Shown here in pieces: positions 25,407 to 34,197 of a DNA stretch of 55,965 bases. A program made the position numbers and the translations under genes. The notes beneath the pieces were generated by a model. The model was not told the DNA's origin. It did not search any database and worked only from the letters and a program-made list of their open reading frames with translations. Numbering within the stretch: the first letter of the stretch is position 1; each line of letters opens with the position of its first letter. The DNA is from Eximiradius proteiniborus. Lineage in GTDB: Bacteria > Bacteroidota > Ignavibacteria > Kapaibacteriales > UBA2268. The stretch is from contig JAOAGZ010000007.1 in assembly GCA_026415495.1 (NCBI GenBank), forward strand, positions 1 to 55,965. The letters run 5' to 3'.

Positions 25407-26384
25407 TTACCTGTACATTTTATCAAGATTCCAGAAATATTTTGTTTCGACGCTTTGCTTGTATGGCACTTCATCGTATTCGAATTCATACTCAAATTTT
25501 GCATCAAATTCAGATTCTTTTATTACACCTCTTGGCAGCACTGTCATTTTCATTGTGCCATTTCCTTTAATATTATCGATATCTACAAGTTCGCTTATCC
25601 CATATACGTTGTTCTTCGTTTTTGCGCCTCTCAAGTTCTTCAACTCTGCCGATATTACATATTCTTTTGGAGAAAATTCAATTAGTTTCACCTCAGCTGT
25701 GTCCGAAAGCACTACTCCATCAACAAAAATATCGAAAAATCTCTTCCAAACATCTGTTTTGGATACTACATATTCTGGTATTAAGTTCTTTGCTAAATCA
25801 GGAATTAATTTTTGATAACTTGGCTGAAACAACCTATCCCAGACAAATTTCAGTTCTGGATCTTTGATCCCATCTTCCGGATGATTAATTTTATTTCTGA
25901 GAGTATCAAGCATTTCCCCGAAAATTTTTACAACTTCATTGTAAGGAGAATATGTCAGATAATATTCTTTACCTAATAGAATAGTATAATTATAGAATTC
26001 GTTTGTAGAATACGGGGAGACTGTTTCTTCATCCTGCGAATTGTAATAATACCTTTTTCCATCATCAGTTACCAGTTCATAACGCAATGAATCGAACGAA
26101 ACCTTTACTGTATTAAACCCATTTTCTGGCAAAGTGTTTTGCCTTAAAGTTATAAAAACTTGCACTTTTCTATTAAAAGTTTTCTCTTTCTTCGTTTTTA
26201 AGTCAGTTCTAATAATTTTAGATTCTTCTGAAAAAATATAATTATGAAAAATATTCAACCCAAATTTATAAGAAAGGCGAAATTTTTCTGATGAAACTGC
26301 TTGACCTTCTGGAAGACCTTTTTGCTGACCGAATAATAATATTGGAGTAATCATAAATATTACAATTTTCAATAAAACTCTCAT
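25407..26384 (-). CDS. Secreted protein of unknown function
   Basis: A 325-residue protein with a signal peptide (IVIFMITPILLFG, cleavage near QQKG). The mature part is rich in predicted beta strands and in Lys, Asp and Tyr (YKFGLNIFHNYIFSEESKII, KVQVFITLRQN, GTMKMTVLPRGVIKESEFDAKFEYEFEY). There are no recognisable catalytic motifs, cysteine pairs or T9SS tail. It overlaps the nudix gene by 4 bases at its start and is followed by the HD gene after 2 bases. Periplasmic or outer-membrane association is likely. Confidence 0.6.
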   Translation of the reverse strand: MRVLLKIVIFMITPILLFGQQKGLPEGQAVSSEKFRLSYKFGLNIFHNYIFSEESKIIRTDLKTKKEKTFNRKVQVFITLRQNTLPENGFNTVKVSFDSLRYELVTDDGKRYYYNSQDEETVSPYSTNEFYNYTILLGKEYYLTYSPYNEVVKIFGEMLDTLRNKINHPEDGIKDPELKFVWDRLFQPSYQKLIPDLAKNLIPEYVVSKTDVWKRFFDIFVDGVVLSDTAEVKLIEFSPKEYVISAELKNLRGAKTKNNVYGISELVDIDNIKGNGTMKMTVLPRGVIKESEFDAKFEYEFEYDEVPYKQSVETKYFWNLDKMYR

Positions 26385-26929
26385 TGCTTTGCTAAAATAT
26401 GTGAAACATAATATATACTAAATGCAGAAATCGTCATTCCATCATAAATTGCACCTGATCTTATCATATTAACAATATCTTCTAATGAAAATTTCATTAT
26501 CTCAATTTCTTCACTTTCATCAAGGTGTTGTTCAACAAAATTAGATATTTTCGCATAAAAAACATTACATATTTCTGATGTTACTCCATTAAATGGATTA
26601 AACATTCCTATTGGCACTATTTCTGATGGTATTGCTCCGGTTTCCTCAATTAACTCAGCACGAGCCGCTTCTTCCACAGTTGTTCCTGATTTTACACCAC
26701 CACCAGGAAACTCATAACTAAATCTTTTGTCTAAATATCTATACTGCTTTGTCATTAAAAATAAACCATTGTCCAAAACCGGAACAATCATTACCGAACC
26801 ATTAGTTTCGATATGATAATACTTCCCAATGTTGCCATTGGGAAGTATGTATTCATCTACATAATATTTCCAATATGGATTCTTATCGATTAATTTTCTG
26901 GAAATTCTTCCAAATTTATTACATTCCAC
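26381..26929 (-). CDS. NUDIX hydrolase (ADP-ribose pyrophosphatase-like)
   Basis: A 182-residue protein. The nudix box reads GGGVKSGTTVEEAARAELIEETGAI; the Arg before the first Glu of REUxEE is Ala here, while the metal-binding Glu residues are kept. GMFNPFNGVTSEICNVFYA matches the ADP-ribose pyrophosphatase subgroup. It hydrolyses nucleoside diphosphates linked to another group, probably ADP-ribose. The start appears to be GTG (complement 26927-26929), inside the end of ndk, because no ATG occurs before the conserved region. Translation is probably coupled to ndk. Confidence 0.85.
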   Translation of the reverse strand: MECNKFGRISRKLIDKNPYWKYYVDEYILPNGNIGKYYHIETNGSVMIVPVLDNGLFLMTKQYRYLDKRFSYEFPGGGVKSGTTVEEAARAELIEETGAIPSEIVPIGMFNPFNGVTSEICNVFYAKISNFVEQHLDESEEIEIMKFSLEDIVNMIRSGAIYDGMTISAFSIYYVSHILAKQ

Positions 26930-27350
26930 AACAATCCATCATCTCACATTTCTCAAACATAATAGATAATTCAAGTGCTGCATTTTCGTCGCAATCTGAG
27001 CCATGAACTGCATTTATAGACTTATTCTCACCATATTTTTTACGCAATGTGCCCTCGCTCGCTTCTTTCGGGTCAGTTGGTCCAAGCAATTTCCTGAACT
27101 CTTCTACTGCATTTTCTTTTTGCAAGGCAATTACAACTATCGGTCCGCTTGTGATATATTCAATCAAATCATTGTAAAATGGCTTTCCTTTATGAACTGC
27201 ATAAAAAATACTTGCTTTTTCCTTGGTCAATCTTGTCATTTTCAGCCCAATTATCTCAAAATTCGCATCAACAATTGATTTGATGATATCACCGATGTAT
27301 TTTTTTCTTACAGCATCGGGTTTAATAATACATAAAGTTTTATTTCCCAT
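26919..27350 (-). CDS. ndk: Nucleoside diphosphate kinase
   Basis: A 143-residue enzyme. TLCIIKPDAVRKKYIGDII opens the fold; GPTDPKEASEGTLRKKYG and NAVHGSDCDENAALEL contain the phosphorylated His within the NAVHGSD signature (usually HGSDS, here HGSDC). It transfers the gamma-phosphate between NTPs and NDPs. The C-terminus has a Cys-rich tail, CEMMDCCGM, unusual for the family. Spacing to the E1 gene downstream in coordinates is only about 20 bases and the strand is shared. Confidence 0.96.
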   Translation of the reverse strand: MGNKTLCIIKPDAVRKKYIGDIIKSIVDANFEIIGLKMTRLTKEKASIFYAVHKGKPFYNDLIEYITSGPIVVIALQKENAVEEFRKLLGPTDPKEASEGTLRKKYGENKSINAVHGSDCDENAALELSIMFEKCEMMDCCGM

Positions 27351-27371
27351 AATTATTCCAATATGGTGTTA

Positions 27372-29555
27372 TTAATAAGAAATGATTTTCTCAATTTTTT
27401 CATATACCTTTTTCTCGTTCGGAAGCACATCATCTTCGTAAACTGGTGCATAAGGAATATGGCTGTCTTTTGCTGCAAGGCGTTCAATTGGAGCATCCAA
27501 CCAGTGAAATGCCTGTTGTGCAACTGTTGCTGCAATTTCGGCTCCAAAACCAGTTGTCAAGGTATCTTCGTGAACAATTAATAATTTCCCGGTTTTCTTC
27601 ACAGAATTAAGCACTAATTCTATATCCCACGGTATAATTGTCCTTAAATCTATTATTTCTATAGTTGAATTGTTGTTCTTCTCGAAATTTTTAGCGGCGT
27701 TAATACTATCTTTTACACCCATTCCGTAAGTAACAATTGTTAAATCTTTACCTTCTTTTACTAATTTACCTTTGCCAAAAGGAACTAAATAATTTGAATC
27801 AGGTTCAATTGTTCTTGCAAAAGGTAGTCTATACATTCCTTTATGTTCAAGGAATAATACTGGGTCTTGCAATCGACAGGCTGTTTTCAACAAACCTTTG
27901 GCGTCAGCAGCATTGCTTGGATATGCAATCATCAGCCCCGGAATATGTGAGAATATCGATTCAATATTCTGAGAATGGCACAATCCACCGTGTATATACC
28001 CACCAACTGCAACTCTTATTACCATCGGACAACTGAATCCCCCGTTCGAGCGATAACGAAGCGTTGCTACTTCATTCTTTATTTGCATAAATGCTGGCCA
28101 GATGTAATCTCCAAATTGTATTTCCACAACAGGTTTAAATCCACGTACTGCAAGACCCAATGCTACCCCGACAATCGAGGCTTCAGCCAATGGTGAATTG
28201 AAAACTCTTTCATCACCAAATTCGTTTGTTAGTCCGCGCGTTGCTGTGAACACACCGCCTTTCGGGTCAGCAATATCTTCGCCGAAAATTAGCATCTTAG
28301 GATTAAGTCTCATTTCCTCAGCTAATGCGTGATTGACTGCATCGACAAGCACTATCGGTTGCCCTTCTGTTGGGTCATTTTTTGCATATGGAAGGTTTCT
28401 TGTCTCTTCGGGTGCAAAAACGTGCAAAGTAGATTCTTCCGCAATTGGATCAGGTTGCTCCCAAGCCCAGTCAGCTGCTTCGTCAATTTCTTTTTTTACT
28501 TCATCCCACAAATTATTTATTTCATCTTCGTTTGATAAATTGAAATCTACCAGATAATTAGCCAAAATTTTGATGCAATCATTTTCCGTATGAATTCGGT
28601 TCAACTCGTCTTCTTTCCTGTATTTCCGATGGTCATCGGAGGAAGAATGCGGTAGTAGTCTTTCGACAAGTGCGTGCATAAGCACTGGTCCTCGTCCGCT
28701 GTTTATGTATTCAATAGCTTCTTTCGCAGCTTTTACCGAAGCAAGATAGTCAGTTCCATCAAATGTTAGCATTTTCAAATTTTGGTAACAGCAAAATGTA
28801 TGTCCTACTCCTTCGCCCATTGATTGCTTTTCTTTAGGAACTGAGATAGCATAACCATTATCTTGAATACAAAAAATTACAGGCAATTTATCTCTTGATG
28901 CCCAATTGACTGCTTCGTAAAATTCTCCCTGACTTGTTGTTCCTTCTCCCGAAGCAACATATACAATTTCGTTAGTTCCAAGCTTTTTTGAAGCAAGTGC
29001 CGTTCCAACTGCATTTAAAAATTGTGTGCCTGTCGGTGAGGATTGAGTCGGTAAATTAAGTTTTGGGTGTCCATAATGTCCGGGCATTTGTCTGCCACCT
29101 GTTGCTGGGTCATCTTTCTTGCCGAAAGCCAACAAGAAATAATCCTTTGGAGTAAATCCACGAGAATAAACGAACGCTAAATCTCTATAATATGTCCATC
29201 CCCAAGCTGAGCTATCAAGCTGGAATCCAACAGCAGTTTGAACCGCTTCGTGCCCGCTACCACCAATGTGAAAATAAGATTTTCCTTGTTTTACAAGTGT
29301 AAGATGTTTTTCGTCTGTGTAGCGTGCCATCATCATATTTTTAAGTGCCTTTATCAAATCATTCTTAGTAAGCCCCAGTTCTTGGTATGTATTTTTATCT
29401 TTATTCGATATATTAGCACTTTTCGGGGCACAGCAATTCCCATCTCTTCTGGAGCAAGGCACACTTTTATGAGAGTTTTCAATAGACTTTCTCATTATTT
29501 CTTCTGGTGAGTCTTCATTCGAATTTTTATTGATTGGTTGGGTTTTCTTTGCCAT
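27372..29555 (-). CDS. Fused 2-oxo acid dehydrogenase E1 (alpha plus beta)
   Basis: A 727-residue fusion. The alpha part (about 65-390) has the thiamine-diphosphate motif GEGTTSQGEFYEAVNWASRDKLPVIFCIQDNGYAIS and the phosphorylation-loop region HSSSDDHRKYRKEDE. The beta part (from about 400) has VDAVNHALAEEMRLNPKMLIFGEDIADPKGG and FNSPLAEASIVGVALGLAVRG, ending with the transketolase C domain. This organisation occurs in Bacteroidota. The substrate could be branched-chain 2-oxo acids or pyruvate; sequence alone does not settle it. E2 and E3 genes are not present here. The first 60 residues are an extension with three Cys (CSRRDGNCC), not part of E1. Confidence 0.92.
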   Translation of the reverse strand: MAKKTQPINKNSNEDSPEEIMRKSIENSHKSVPCSRRDGNCCAPKSANISNKDKNTYQELGLTKNDLIKALKNMMMARYTDEKHLTLVKQGKSYFHIGGSGHEAVQTAVGFQLDSSAWGWTYYRDLAFVYSRGFTPKDYFLLAFGKKDDPATGGRQMPGHYGHPKLNLPTQSSPTGTQFLNAVGTALASKKLGTNEIVYVASGEGTTSQGEFYEAVNWASRDKLPVIFCIQDNGYAISVPKEKQSMGEGVGHTFCCYQNLKMLTFDGTDYLASVKAAKEAIEYINSGRGPVLMHALVERLLPHSSSDDHRKYRKEDELNRIHTENDCIKILANYLVDFNLSNEDEINNLWDEVKKEIDEAADWAWEQPDPIAEESTLHVFAPEETRNLPYAKNDPTEGQPIVLVDAVNHALAEEMRLNPKMLIFGEDIADPKGGVFTATRGLTNEFGDERVFNSPLAEASIVGVALGLAVRGFKPVVEIQFGDYIWPAFMQIKNEVATLRYRSNGGFSCPMVIRVAVGGYIHGGLCHSQNIESIFSHIPGLMIAYPSNAADAKGLLKTACRLQDPVLFLEHKGMYRLPFARTIEPDSNYLVPFGKGKLVKEGKDLTIVTYGMGVKDSINAAKNFEKNNNSTIEIIDLRTIIPWDIELVLNSVKKTGKLLIVHEDTLTTGFGAEIAATVAQQAFHWLDAPIERLAAKDSHIPYAPVYEDDVLPNEKKVYEKIEKIISY

Positions 29556-29632
29556 ATTGTTCTCTGAAATATTAAAAAAAACATTTATATTTACTTAAAA
29601 TTTTAGCGAAAAAATATTATGAAACATTGAAA

Positions 29633-30775
29633 ATGTCTTGGAAAAACATTATTTCTCACGAAAGAAGTAAGAAAATATTGCAAAAGTCTATTCTCGAGAA
29701 TAAAGTTGCAGGTGCCTATCTTTTCTGGGGGATAGAGGGGATTGGTAAATCAGCTGTTGCTATAGAATTCGCAAAAACCCTTAATTGTCAGAACCCAATA
29801 ATCAATGAAAATTCTATCTCCGCTTGCGACAATTGTCGTTCTTGTAAGCAGTTCGCAAATTTAACACATCCTAATTTGCATCTGATTTTTTCTCTCCCAC
29901 CTGCCAAAAACGCTGAGAATACTGATAACACCATTTCAAAACTATCTGATGAACAAATAGAATTAATCAGAGAACAGCTTTTAGCTAAATCCCAAAACAT
30001 TTATCATAAAATCTCTATTCCAAATGCTACACAGATTAAAATTAATGCTATCCGTGAATTGAAACGCAACTTAACTATGACCTCCAATATTCTCGGTTGG
30101 CGCGTTGCTATAATATTTAGTGCTGAAGAAATGACTACAGAAGCAGCCAACGCTTTTCTCAAAACATTAGAAGAGCCTCACGAACGCACTACCATTATTC
30201 TGATTTCCTCAAAAAAAGAGATGTTACTTCAAACTATTGTGTCTCGATGCCAGCAAGTATATTTCGAGCCAATTCCTGATGCAATAATTGAAAATTATTT
30301 AATTGAAGAATACAATATCTCACAAGCTGAAGCCAAAATTATTGCTAATTTTGCTCAGGGGTCTATCAATACCGCAAGAGAATTTTTAGATAGCAACATT
30401 TCTGAATATCGCGATAATATTGTTGAAATTTTACGAATTTCTCTGAAAAACACTTATAGAATAGATCTCTCTGAAAAAATTGAAGAATTAATAAATACAA
30501 AAAACAAACAATTTCTTGAAAATTCCTTGCGACTTCTTCAAAATTGGTTTCGCGATTGTTTTGTTTTGCATACAACCCGTTCTAAGGAACGTATTATTAA
30601 TTTAGATTTGCTCGATAGGATAATCAAATTTGCTGAATTATTTCCTAATGCCGACTATTTAAAAATTATCAATGAAATTGAACATTCTATCTATCTGATT
30701 CGTCGGAATGTAAACCTTCAACTAATTGTATTTTCTCTGTTTTTGAAAATTCGATTGAATTTATTGGCTAAATAG
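29633..30775 (+). CDS. holB: DNA polymerase III delta' subunit
   Basis: About 380 residues. WKNIISHERSKKILQKSI and AYLFWGIEGIGKSAVAIEFAKTLNC give the clamp-loader AAA+ opening and Walker A. A zinc-binding group follows (CDNCRSCKQF). Next come the helical region with NMTSNILGWRV-like RELKRNLTMTSNILGWRVAIIFSAEEMTTEAANAFLKTLEEP (sensor and AAA+ core) and ISSKKEMLLQTIVSRCQ. It is part of the clamp loader with DnaX and delta. ATG at 29633 is preferred over a TTG six bases earlier. It is divergent from the E1 gene with a 77-base gap. Confidence 0.9.
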   Translation: MSWKNIISHERSKKILQKSILENKVAGAYLFWGIEGIGKSAVAIEFAKTLNCQNPIINENSISACDNCRSCKQFANLTHPNLHLIFSLPPAKNAENTDNTISKLSDEQIELIREQLLAKSQNIYHKISIPNATQIKINAIRELKRNLTMTSNILGWRVAIIFSAEEMTTEAANAFLKTLEEPHERTTIILISSKKEMLLQTIVSRCQQVYFEPIPDAIIENYLIEEYNISQAEAKIIANFAQGSINTAREFLDSNISEYRDNIVEILRISLKNTYRIDLSEKIEELINTKNKQFLENSLRLLQNWFRDCFVLHTTRSKERIINLDLLDRIIKFAELFPNADYLKIINEIEHSIYLIRRNVNLQLIVFSLFLKIRLNLLAK

Positions 30776-30799
30776 TTATTTTTGCAGAAAAATATCTTT

Positions 30800-32524
30800 A
30801 TGCTTAAAAGTATTTATATAAAGAATTTCGCTATTATCGAAGAAATTGTATTAGAATTCAGTAACGGATTGAATATTCTCACCGGCGAAACCGGTGCTGG
30901 AAAGTCCATTATTGTTGATGCTATTTCTATCGCTTTTGGTGAACGTGCTTCCGGCGACTTAATTAGAAATGGTTCAAACAAAGCTATTGTAGAGTGTATT
31001 TTTGATTTATCAAATATAAAAGAAACAATCGACTTGAGTAATTTCGATGAATATATAGAAGGCAGCGATCTGATTATTCGCCGGGAAATCCCGATTAAAG
31101 GCAATTCTCGTTGTTTTATCAACGATACGCCTGTCCAAACAAGCAAATTGCGTGAATTATCTGAATTGTTAATCGATTTTCTTGGACAACACGAACACCA
31201 AACTTTATTGTATAGCTCCAAACAACTCGAAATTTTAGACAATTATGCGGATAATCATTCGTTGATTTCTGAGTATCAGCAGGTTCTGATGGAACTTTCA
31301 GAACTTATTTATCATTTAAAAGAATATCATTCCAAAAGAAACGATATTTTTCGTAAAAAGGATGAAATTATTGCAAATATTAGCCTTCTGAAAAAAGTTA
31401 ATCCATTACCTAACGAAGATGAGGAAATCAACTCAAAACTGAAAAAAATAGAAAATGCTGAATTTTTAAGCTCTTTGGGTAATGAATTGTATAATATTAT
31501 TTTTGATGGTGATTTCTCTTGCTACCAACAGCTTCATCGTGCGAAGAAAATCGTGGATAACCTTTCTAAATATGATGAAAAATTCAACGAATATGATTCT
31601 GAACTAAATTCGATTGCAATTAGTTTAAAAGAATTTTCTGTCTTTGTCAAAAGTTTTTTAGATAGCATTGATTTCAATCCGCTTGAGATTGAACAGCTCA
31701 GAGAACGATATGCTGAATTGAAGAAAATCATCCGTCAATTTGGTTCGATTGAAAATGCTATCGATGCTCTTCATACTCTTCGTCAGGAATTGGAACTCAT
31801 AGATAAATTTGACGAGAAAATTGCTGAAATAAAAGATAAAATTATTGCTAAGTCCAAACAATTAGGCGATTTTGCCAAAAAAATCGATATTCGTAGAAAA
31901 GAAAAATCTGATAAATTGTCCGTTGAAATTGTTGAAAAACTCAAAAATCTTGGGATAGAAAAAGCTCAATTCGAAGTTGCTTTCACTCAATCAATTGCCA
32001 ACAATTTTGATGCTATTTTTGAACAACCTTGTGCAATTATTGACGAAAAATGCTATAAAACATTCTCTAATGGCATTTCTCAATGTGAGTTCCTGATTTC
32101 TACAAATCCGGGTTTCGATGTACATCCGCTGAAAAATGTTGCCTCAGGTGGGGAAATTTCTCGTATTATGCTCGCAATCAAAAGCATTATTGCAAAAGCT
32201 GATAATATCCCGCTTCTTATTTTCGATGAAATCGATACCGGAATAAGCGGTAAAATTGCCCAAAAAGTTGCCCAGGAAATGAAAGTACTCTCTAAGCTTC
32301 ATCAAATTATTGCTATCACTCATCTTCCACAAGTTGCTGCCGCTGGTGATAGAAATTTCATAGTTGAAAAAATTCCTCTGCTCGATGATACAGTAGTCCG
32401 TAGCAAAGCATTGAGTGCTGATGAAAAAGTTAAAGAAATTGCCAAAATGCTTAGCGGTGAGAAAATTAGTGAATATGCTATAAAAAACGCTAAAGAATTA
32501 ATTAAATCGGTTGCTTATGAGTGA
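30800..32524 (+). CDS. recN: DNA repair protein RecN
   Basis: About 574 residues, SMC-like. MLKSIYIKNFAIIEEIVLEF and ILTGETGAGKSIIVDAI are the N-terminal ATPase half; FLGQHEHQTLL is characteristic of RecN. The middle is coiled coil. VASGGEISRIMLAIKSIIA is the signature motif and LLIFDEIDTGISGKIAQKV the Walker B, followed by ITHLPQVAAAGD. It acts in double-strand break repair with RecA. I choose ATG 30800; an in-frame TTG at 30782 is less likely. The stop overlaps the next gene's start. Confidence 0.95.
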   Translation: MLKSIYIKNFAIIEEIVLEFSNGLNILTGETGAGKSIIVDAISIAFGERASGDLIRNGSNKAIVECIFDLSNIKETIDLSNFDEYIEGSDLIIRREIPIKGNSRCFINDTPVQTSKLRELSELLIDFLGQHEHQTLLYSSKQLEILDNYADNHSLISEYQQVLMELSELIYHLKEYHSKRNDIFRKKDEIIANISLLKKVNPLPNEDEEINSKLKKIENAEFLSSLGNELYNIIFDGDFSCYQQLHRAKKIVDNLSKYDEKFNEYDSELNSIAISLKEFSVFVKSFLDSIDFNPLEIEQLRERYAELKKIIRQFGSIENAIDALHTLRQELELIDKFDEKIAEIKDKIIAKSKQLGDFAKKIDIRRKEKSDKLSVEIVEKLKNLGIEKAQFEVAFTQSIANNFDAIFEQPCAIIDEKCYKTFSNGISQCEFLISTNPGFDVHPLKNVASGGEISRIMLAIKSIIAKADNIPLLIFDEIDTGISGKIAQKVAQEMKVLSKLHQIIAITHLPQVAAAGDRNFIVEKIPLLDDTVVRSKALSADEKVKEIAKMLSGEKISEYAIKNAKELIKSVAYE

Positions 32525-33110
32525 TTCAAATACTTCAATGATGAGCCTTGACGAACTTCACGAATATCTTGCCGGGAAAGCAAGCCCTCTCGATATTAAC
32601 AAGATTATCGCCGGCTATGAAATGAGCGAAGAAGCATTCAAAGATTCAACTTTCATCGATGGAACTCCATTTTTCTACCACCTTACTCGTGTCGCTCGGA
32701 TAATCCTTACCGAACTTGATATTTTTGACGCTGATATTATTGTTGCCGCACTTATTCACGATTATTCAATTATTTCTAACTATATTTCAAAAGAAATTCT
32801 CACATTTAATTTTGGTGCATATCTTACTTACCTTGTTGATTTGCTTTCGCTGGATACAGAGGAAGCCGCTTATATTTCTGAAAATTTTTCTTACGAAGCC
32901 AAAATCCCGTTCGATGATTATTTAATAATTAAATTAGCCGAAGAAGTTGATATTTTTCGCAATGGAATACACAATGTAGAACTAAATTTAGTCAGCCGTT
33001 TGTGTTTATTAAATGAAAAACTTCTGCCCTTAGCTCGCAGAAGTTCTTCGAAATCAGTTTTCTATTTATGCGAAGAATTAACGAATTTAAAAAAGAAAAT
33101 CACTAATTAG
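32517..33110 (+). CDS. Small HD-domain protein resembling the RelA/SpoT hydrolase half
   Basis: A 197-residue protein starting at an ATG that overlaps the recN stop (ATGAGTGA). GTPFFYHLTRVARIILTELDIFDADIIVAALIHDYSI resembles the SpoT/MESH1 HD region (YxxHxxxVAxIL...AALLHD), with His and HD in place. The later ED and NxxxD motifs of (p)ppGpp hydrolases are not clear (AAYISENFSYE, LIIKLAEEVDIFRNG). There is no synthetase domain. It could be a degenerate alarmone hydrolase or another HD phosphohydrolase. Co-translation with recN suggests an operon. Confidence 0.6.
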   Translation: MSDSNTSMMSLDELHEYLAGKASPLDINKIIAGYEMSEEAFKDSTFIDGTPFFYHLTRVARIILTELDIFDADIIVAALIHDYSIISNYISKEILTFNFGAYLTYLVDLLSLDTEEAAYISENFSYEAKIPFDDYLIIKLAEEVDIFRNGIHNVELNLVSRLCLLNEKLLPLARRSSSKSVFYLCEELTNLKKKITN

Positions 33111-34101
33111 AAACCTTTACAAGTATTCTTCCAACTTGCTGACCTTTTGCCATTAAATCTATTTCATTTGATAGTTCTTCCAGTGTTACTTCCTTTATGT
33201 TAAAATTATATTCTTCCAAACGATATTCATTGAATATTTTATCCCAAATTTCTAATCTTCTTTTCATCGGTGTTTCTGCTGAGGCAATTCCTACCAGACG
33301 CACACCTCGTAATATAAATGGGAATACGTTGGTATTTAATATAGTCCCTTCGACCATACCACAGTTACAAACAATTCCATATTCTAAAGTAGAACGTAAA
33401 ATTGTTGCAAGAGTATTACCACCAACGTTGTCTAAACTCGCAATCCATTGCTTTGCCAGCAACGGTTTCCCGCTTTTATCGCTAATTTCATCTCTATGTA
33501 TTATTTCACTTGCTCCTAATTTTCGCAGATAATCTGAAAGATCTGTTTTCCCGGTTGAAGCAACTACTTGGTAACCCATTTTAGCAAGCATTGCTATAGC
33601 AAGTGTCCCTACTCCACCAGTAGCACCAGTTACCAATATTTTTCCACTCTCCGGAGTTATTCCGTGTTTCTGAAATTCAAATATTGCTGTTGCAGCAGTA
33701 AACCCAGCTGTGCCATAAATCATTGCTTCTTTTGCTGAAATATCTTTAGGTAATGGAACAATCCATTCCTCCGGCACCCTTATATATTCAGCAAAACCTC
33801 CCGAAGTGTTCATTCCTAAATCATATCCTGTAACTACAACTCTATCACCAGCTTGAAACTTGTTTCCTTCAGTTTTGACAACAACCCCGGCAGCATCAAT
33901 CCCCGGTGTATGTGGATAATTGCGCGTTATTCCTTTGTGTCCGTTTGCAGACAAAGTGTCTTTATAATTCAAGGATGAGTATTCAACTTTTATTAAAGTG
34001 TCGTGCTTAGGTAAGTCCTCAATATCTCTTAACTCGATATTTTTTGCAACCTGTGTTTCATCAATATATCTGCTAACTAAAGCCTTGAATTTTGTGTCCA
34101 T
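33103..34101 (-). CDS. Zinc-free quinone oxidoreductase, YhdH/AcuI type
   Basis: A 332-residue medium-chain dehydrogenase. MDTKFKALVSRYIDE opens the protein; KVEYSSLNYKDTLSANGHKGITRNYPHTPGIDAAGVV is the YhdH signature; ILVTGATGGVGTLAIAMLAKMGYQVVASTGK is the NADPH-binding loop. AcuI members reduce acrylyl-CoA to propionyl-CoA with NADPH. ATG at complement 34099-34101 has a GAGG ribosome site six bases upstream and fits the family; the ATG 27 bases upstream does not. It overlaps the HD gene at the 3' end by 8 bases (convergent). Confidence 0.88.
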   Translation of the reverse strand: MDTKFKALVSRYIDETQVAKNIELRDIEDLPKHDTLIKVEYSSLNYKDTLSANGHKGITRNYPHTPGIDAAGVVVKTEGNKFQAGDRVVVTGYDLGMNTSGGFAEYIRVPEEWIVPLPKDISAKEAMIYGTAGFTAATAIFEFQKHGITPESGKILVTGATGGVGTLAIAMLAKMGYQVVASTGKTDLSDYLRKLGASEIIHRDEISDKSGKPLLAKQWIASLDNVGGNTLATILRSTLEYGIVCNCGMVEGTILNTNVFPFILRGVRLVGIASAETPMKRRLEIWDKIFNEYRLEEYNFNIKEVTLEELSNEIDLMAKGQQVGRILVKVSN

Positions 34102-34140
34102 TATTAACCTCGAATAAATTTTAATCATTCCCTAAAACGA

Positions 34141-34175
34141 AAAAATCGCAAAATATTTGATTTTGCGATTTTTTT
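34141..34175. terminator. Strong bidirectional hairpin terminator
   Basis: A perfect 14-bp stem (AAAAATCGCAAAAT with ATTTTGCGATTTTT) around a five-base loop, with runs of A and T on the flanks. It ends the nuclease/phosphatase transcript on the minus strand and lies just upstream of yhdH. Confidence 0.85.
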
Positions 34176-34197
34176 ATTGTTTTTTAACTAATAAATA

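Noticed and set aside
27353-27547. A 64-codon minus-strand frame at the end of the E1 gene
   Set aside because: It overlaps the E1 C-terminus in another frame and has no separate signal.
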